Shown here piece after piece: positions 51,501 to 57,500 of a stretch of 64,000 bases of DNA (the stretch's first letter is position 1; the number at the start of each line of letters is the position of its first letter). The position numbers and the translations under genes were made by a program. Source of the stretch: Symbiodinium natans (taxonomy: Eukaryota > Sar > Dinophyceae > Suessiales > Symbiodiniaceae); the NCBI GenBank assembly GCA_905221605.1, contig CAJNDS010002110.1, positions 533,501 through 597,500 of the forward strand. Direction: 5' to 3'. Below the pieces are notes generated by a model that worked only from the letters and a program-made list of their open reading frames with translations, did no database searches and had not been told where the DNA came from.

Positions 51501-54500
51501 GGAACCGCAGCCCAGAACCTCGAACCCTACCACCCTCGAACCCTGGAAGCCTCGAACACTAAAACCCCTACGCCCTAGACCCTAAAACCCTGTGTAACCC
51601 TACAGAACCTGCAGACTTGATACCCCCACCCCAAACCAAGCAGAGCATCGGGTAGGGCGGGACACGTGCACCTTCAGGGCTGCGCACATCATCTTCTGCA
51701 CCCCCCCCTCGACCTGCTCGGCCAGGAAGCTGGAGCGTGCCCAGACGATGATTCGCCCATCCCGGCAGTGGGCCACAATCCTGGCCTGCTTCTGCCTGAC
51801 GTCAGCTAAAGCCTCCAGCCTCACCCAAGCACGAGCTCGACGCAAGGATCTGCATTCCACGTGCGCTTGCAGCATTTGCATGTGTGTGGCTACCTGATTT
51901 TTCCCTCCGCCGGGGGCGATGACAGTCTTCCAACTGATGCCGCTAACCCTCCTCCTAAACCTTTGCGGCTCCCCTCCAGCTGCGTTGCCGTCATTTGGCC
52001 TGGCCAAGTTCTCCAAACAACACGCCGCGCACACGAACGAGCATCCGCGCCTCGCCCGGGCCAGTTTCACCCTATCAGCCTACAGACGCACATGGGCGGA
52101 CACAGGCAACATACACCCTAACCCACTCGGCGAACACAAGCAACGTAAAGCGGCAGTTTTTGCAGCCTTGGTGAAAGTGCCAGGACTCCCTTGGCGCAAT
52201 GTGCAGGCCAGATGGGGAAGTGGTCTACTTGGGACAGAAGGGGTCCGGCCGGACCTCACCTTCGTGCAGATGCAAAGTTGGCAACGCGGAAGTCACAAAC
52301 TCACACGAACAGAGCCAGTTAGGCTAAGCAAGGCCCTGGGGCCAACTAACTGCAGTGACACTGGCTGGATATCTTACTGTGTCCTGGCCATCCGAAACCT
52401 CAGGAACAGTTCACATCACACCTCACACACGGAGGGACGGTAGGCAAAGCATGGCCCCTCCGGTAATCTGCAGTGACACAGAATTTGATATCCTTATCCT
52501 TAATGTGCCTTGGGTCATCCTAAACCTCAAGCCCAATCCTGGCCTAAACTGGGCCTAGAGCATGCAGCAAGTAACAGGACAGAGGAAACTTACCTCCACC
52601 CTGACTTGGTACCTTTGGCGCTGGGCAGATGCCTCCCATCAACAAAAGGCGCTGGGACGACGATTCCCACGCTATCGCAGGGAACGACGCCCTGCTGCAA
52701 AGACATCCGCGTACCCCCCAACACTAACCAGCGCAACGCGGCCAAGCAAGGGACTGTAACTGTTCACCTTAGGGCCCGTAGCCCACACACAGGCCTACAC
52801 CGACCACACTGCAGCACATCTGTGGCAGGCAGACCACCGAACCAGGCCTGGGCATGAACTCCTGCTGGGGCCCAGCAAAACAAAGCATAGGAGCATAAGC
52901 GGAGGGACTCCAACTCACCCCCGAGCCCGAGGAAGGCGTGACGATAGGACAGGGCCCGTAGACCCCTCAACGCTGCCAGGTATGACTAGAGGCAACTGCG
53001 CGCAATGCCTTACAGTCCAAACGGCAAGGCGCATACACGGACCACTCGTGGGAACCAGTAAAGACCAGCAAGCCCTAAGCTTCCCGAGACCTCACATGAG
53101 CGACCAGGTGCCCCTGGGAGGTCTGGCGCAAAAGGCGTGCTGCTTTGGAGTTTGCCCGTCTGAGAATGGCATGTTTCGGGCTGTACAGCGCAGGGAGAGT
53201 TCCCAGTTAGCAAGTGTGTCGCCCGCTAAGCCGACCTTCCCGAAATGGGGTTGAGGTCTAACTTTGCACGAATTCATGTAGGCTACCGAACAAGGTTACT
53301 GACCGCCCACGTCGCTTTGGAGCCAGGCAATCGGGCTGCGGAACCAAAGGCGGTAGAACATGCGCGGTCTTGATATGCCCACCCCCCAACCCGGCCCCAA
53401 TGCCTACAAACAAAGCACGGGGTAGGGCGGGACGCATGCACCTTAAGGGCTGTGCACATCATCTTCTGCACTAAGCCGCTACATCCCTCGAGACCCCTTG
53501 AGCCCTACACCCTACTACCCTAAACCCCTAAGACCCTAAACCCTAGGAGCCTAAACCCTAAACCCTAGAACCCTAACCCGAGAACCCTACACTCTAGAAC
53601 CCTCAACTCTAGAACCCCAAAAACCCTAAACCCTAAAACCCTAACCCTTAAACCCTAAACCCCAAACACCTCGAAGCCTAAACCTAACCATAGAACTTCA
53701 AGCTGCCTCCATCAGGATTGTAGGCGAACTCGAAGTCCTGCCCGCCAACCTGCGAGTGGTCTTCAACCCTGGGAGGATCCAAAAAGTCGAAGGGTTTAGG
53801 GTTTAGGGTTTAGGGTTTAGGGTTTAGGGTTTAGGGTTTAGGGTTTAGGGTTTAGGGTTTAGGTTTTAGGGTGAATCCTGAACCCGAAACCCTTTTGCTC
53901 CAAATCATACAATATACTACGACTGGGTCATTCTTAACAAAACCTTAAAGGGATCTACTTTTTGGATCCTGCCCGGGGTCTGGGAATAGGCTCTCCTTCT
54001 GCCGCAGGCTTCGCAGGAGTCACGGAAGGGTTTGGGGCTTAGGGTGTGGCCTCTCACACTCGCGCAAGGCAGGCAAGGCTCTCGGTTCGCGCTCAGGGTT
54101 TTTTAGGGCTTCGGGGGGTTTAGGGCCTCGTCGATGTAAACCCCCCGCTGAATCTGTACGTGCGCACTGAATGGATCGAGATGTTGATTGAGCACGGCTC
54201 ATGAACCTTGTCAAGTGGGGTGTAGGGTTTACCCCAAAGCCTGAACCCAAAACCCCAAACCCTACCCCTAAACCCTAAACCCTAAACCCCAACCCCTAAA
54301 CCCTAAACCCTAAACCCTAGAGGTTTGGGGGCCTGGAAGATCTTGGACTGCACGTAGTTCAGCTCCTCCTGCTCCAGCATGCTGCGCACCCACGACCTTC
54401 AAGGAACTTGGAGCCCTAGCGCAAAAATGACAATTTTAGCTGTACCCCTAAACCCTAAACCCTAAACCCTAAACCCTAAACCCCCCAAAATGCCCTCAGC

Positions 54501-57500
54501 GACATGGACTCGATCTTCCAGATGTACTCGCCCCTGGCGACCCGGTGGCTGCAGTTCGTGATCTCTCCTCAGCTGCGCAACTTCCGTGATGTCTTCTTCT
54601 GCTTGCGCCTTGCCCTAAACCCTAAACCCTAAACCCTAAACCCTAAACCCTAAATCCTAAACCCTAGACCCTAGACCCTAGACGCTATCGACCCTAGACC
54701 CTAGACCCTGAAAATATTGCTTTGTTCTGGGACTCTCCGGGATCCGCCCCAAAGACTGACTGACGCCCCTCGCACCCCTCCACACAAGGCACTTCCTGAC
54801 ATAAACTTCTGAAAGCCAAGCCCTCATCATTATCCTTTGGGGGGGGTTCAAGGGGGATGTGTATCCCCAAGTTCCTTAATACTCCCCACTAGCCCCTGAA
54901 GCTCCCTAAGCTTCTTCCCCGGGTACCCACCTCCATGAACCTCCCTTGTAAGGACCTTACAGTCATGACATAAAGCTGAATTCCGTCATAAGAAAGAGTC
55001 TTGCATCTCAGGGTAAGGCAGTTAAAAGGGGACCCCTTTTTTTCACTCTTATTCTTATGTACCCTGCAGAACCCTTTAAATAAGGTAAGGGAACATATGA
55101 AGGGACCGTGAAACGACCGGGAAACTACCTGAGACTACCCTTGAAATGAGTGCCCTAAACCCGGCAGACCCTAAACATCCTGAAACATCCTGAGGGGCAT
55201 TCATGAGAAAGAACATCTGGCCCTAAGTTAGGGCAAAATACGCCCCAAAAACCCTAAGCCCGGAAAAAGGAGCTCCCCACTTGCAGGTCCCACCCTCAAC
55301 CCATCGTAAGTTTAGGGGTTTAGGGGTTGAGGGGTTGAGGGCCGCAGTGGCGCCCCAAAAACTAGACCCAAGAGTAACCTGGGGAATCCCTAAACCCTAA
55401 ACCCTAAACCCTCAACCCTAAACCCTAAACCCTAAACCCTAAACCCTAAACCCTAAACCCTAAACCCTAGCACCGCCAGAGGCTCCATCGAAGCGATTCA
55501 CCAGCAGCGTCTCGCGGCGAGCTGGGCACTGGCCCAGCAAGCGCGGAGCGGGGCCAGACCGGTCTTCGTCTACGTCTCCTCAGTAGGGGATAGGACTAGG
55601 GTTTAGGGTTTAGGGTTTAGGGTTTAGGGTTTAGGGTTTAGGGTTTAGGGTTAGGACTAGGGGGACCCTTGGGGATAAAGACCCTCTGAATAAGGTCCCT
55701 GTTTAAGAGAGACAGAAGAAGGTTAAGAAGGGGTTCCCTTTTAAGGGTCCCCCTTATCCTACCTAGGACTCAGCTGGCATCCAGAACTGAATCAAGGAAT
55801 ATACCCTCATCACAAAACGATGATCCTTAGTCTAAATTGGGGTATATACCCTAATCATAAAACTATGATCCTTAGTCTAAATTGGGGTATATACCCTAAT
55901 CATAAAACTATGATCCTTAGTCTAAATTGGGGAATATACCCTAATCATAAAACTAGGATCCTTAGTCTAAATTGGGGGTATATTCCTTAAGTAAAGGTTT
56001 TTTTTTGTAAGAATTGCCCGGGTCTTCCGAAACCCCTTAATCAAGGAATATTCCCTAATCTGTAACTATGATCCTTAGTAGAAATTAGGGTGTATTCCTT
56101 AATTGAAGGCGTTTTTTTGTAAGATTTGGGACTGTTTGCTTAAGAACCCAACAAAAAACAAAGACACTAATTGCTCCCTATAATAACTTTATAAGGAGCA
56201 AGAATACATTTTACATGTTTGGTGTCTTGTTAAGCAATATAGTAGAGAAGGCCCATGAGAGAGGAGAGCTGTAAGCCTGTGACAAATTCGACTTGCTAGC
56301 GAGATGTGCGACAGGCATGCACTGCGAAGATGAACATCTTTGCACGCTCTGTTGTCATCTAGACATACACGCCGGTTGTGCAAGGGACCCCATTTTTTCC
56401 CCCCGAAACCGTGTGGCAACGCGATCATCCGATCCACACCCACACACTCCCTTTCTGCGAATGGTCTTGGCGCGCTCTTCTTGGAATGGTCTTGAAGCGG
56501 GTTTAGGGTTTAGGGTTTAGGGTTTAGGGTTTAGGGTTTATTGTGCTGGCTCATGGAGAGCCGGGGTTTGATGCGACCTTTCATGGCTTTTGGCGTTCTA
56601 AGCCACGGAAGCCCGCAACACCCACCCAGCCCTCAACTCCCTCCCCACACCCCGCAAGGGTTTAGGGTTTAGGGTTTAGGGTTTAGGGTTTAGGGTTTAG
56701 GGTTTAGGGTTTAGGGTTTAGGGTTTAGGGCGACCTGGTTCTAGGGGTTGTACCTTGGACCCTGAAGGTTGTACCCTTGGGACCCTCTTTGAAGATCCTG
56801 TATATGGGCCATTTGAGGAGTATGTTACCGGGAGCCTTTCTTAGGGTTTAGGGTTTAGGCTTTAGGGGTGCAGCCTTAGGTGCAGAAGTCTTATTCCCTT
56901 CACACAGTTGCCACTCTCAGGGCTTTCGACTTTACAGAGCTCCTTTCTTTCGAGCCGAGGCGCGCCGGTACTGCCTCCGCCACTGGTTCGTGTCCTGCTC
57001 CTCCTGCAGAGGGTCTTGCACCCTAGACCGAATCTTCGAATCTTCGGTGAGGACCCGATATAGCTGAGCCTCTTTTTAACTAGCACTGACCTCCGACCCC
57101 TCAACGCCAATCCCTAGACTTTAAACTTTAAACCCTTTTTTGTCCCTCGACCCCAATTGCCTGAAGGACCCTAGAAGCGGACGTTTATGCCTAAACCCTA
57201 AAACCACTAAAAACCCCCAAAACCCTAAACAACCCAAAACCTTAAAACCACCTAATAAACCCAACCAAAAACACAATACACTCTAAAAACCCTCAAAAAA
57301 AAACCGGGCCTTCTGCGACTTCACCCGGTACTGAACCCCAAACCCTGAACCCTAAGCCGAAAACCCCCAAAACAACCCTAAACCCGAAACCCTAAACCCC
57401 TAAATCCCTACACAACCTAACCTCCAGGGTCTTGCGCTGCTTGTCCAGCTCTCGGCGGAGCCGTTGCCTTTCTTCGGCCTGCTGCAAAAGCCAGGTGAAA

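Noticed and set aside
55470-55590. Plus-strand exon reading EAIHQQRLAASWALAQQ
   Set aside because: Attractive frame, but the minus-strand frame is the only one that connects both neighbouring gene B exons in phase.
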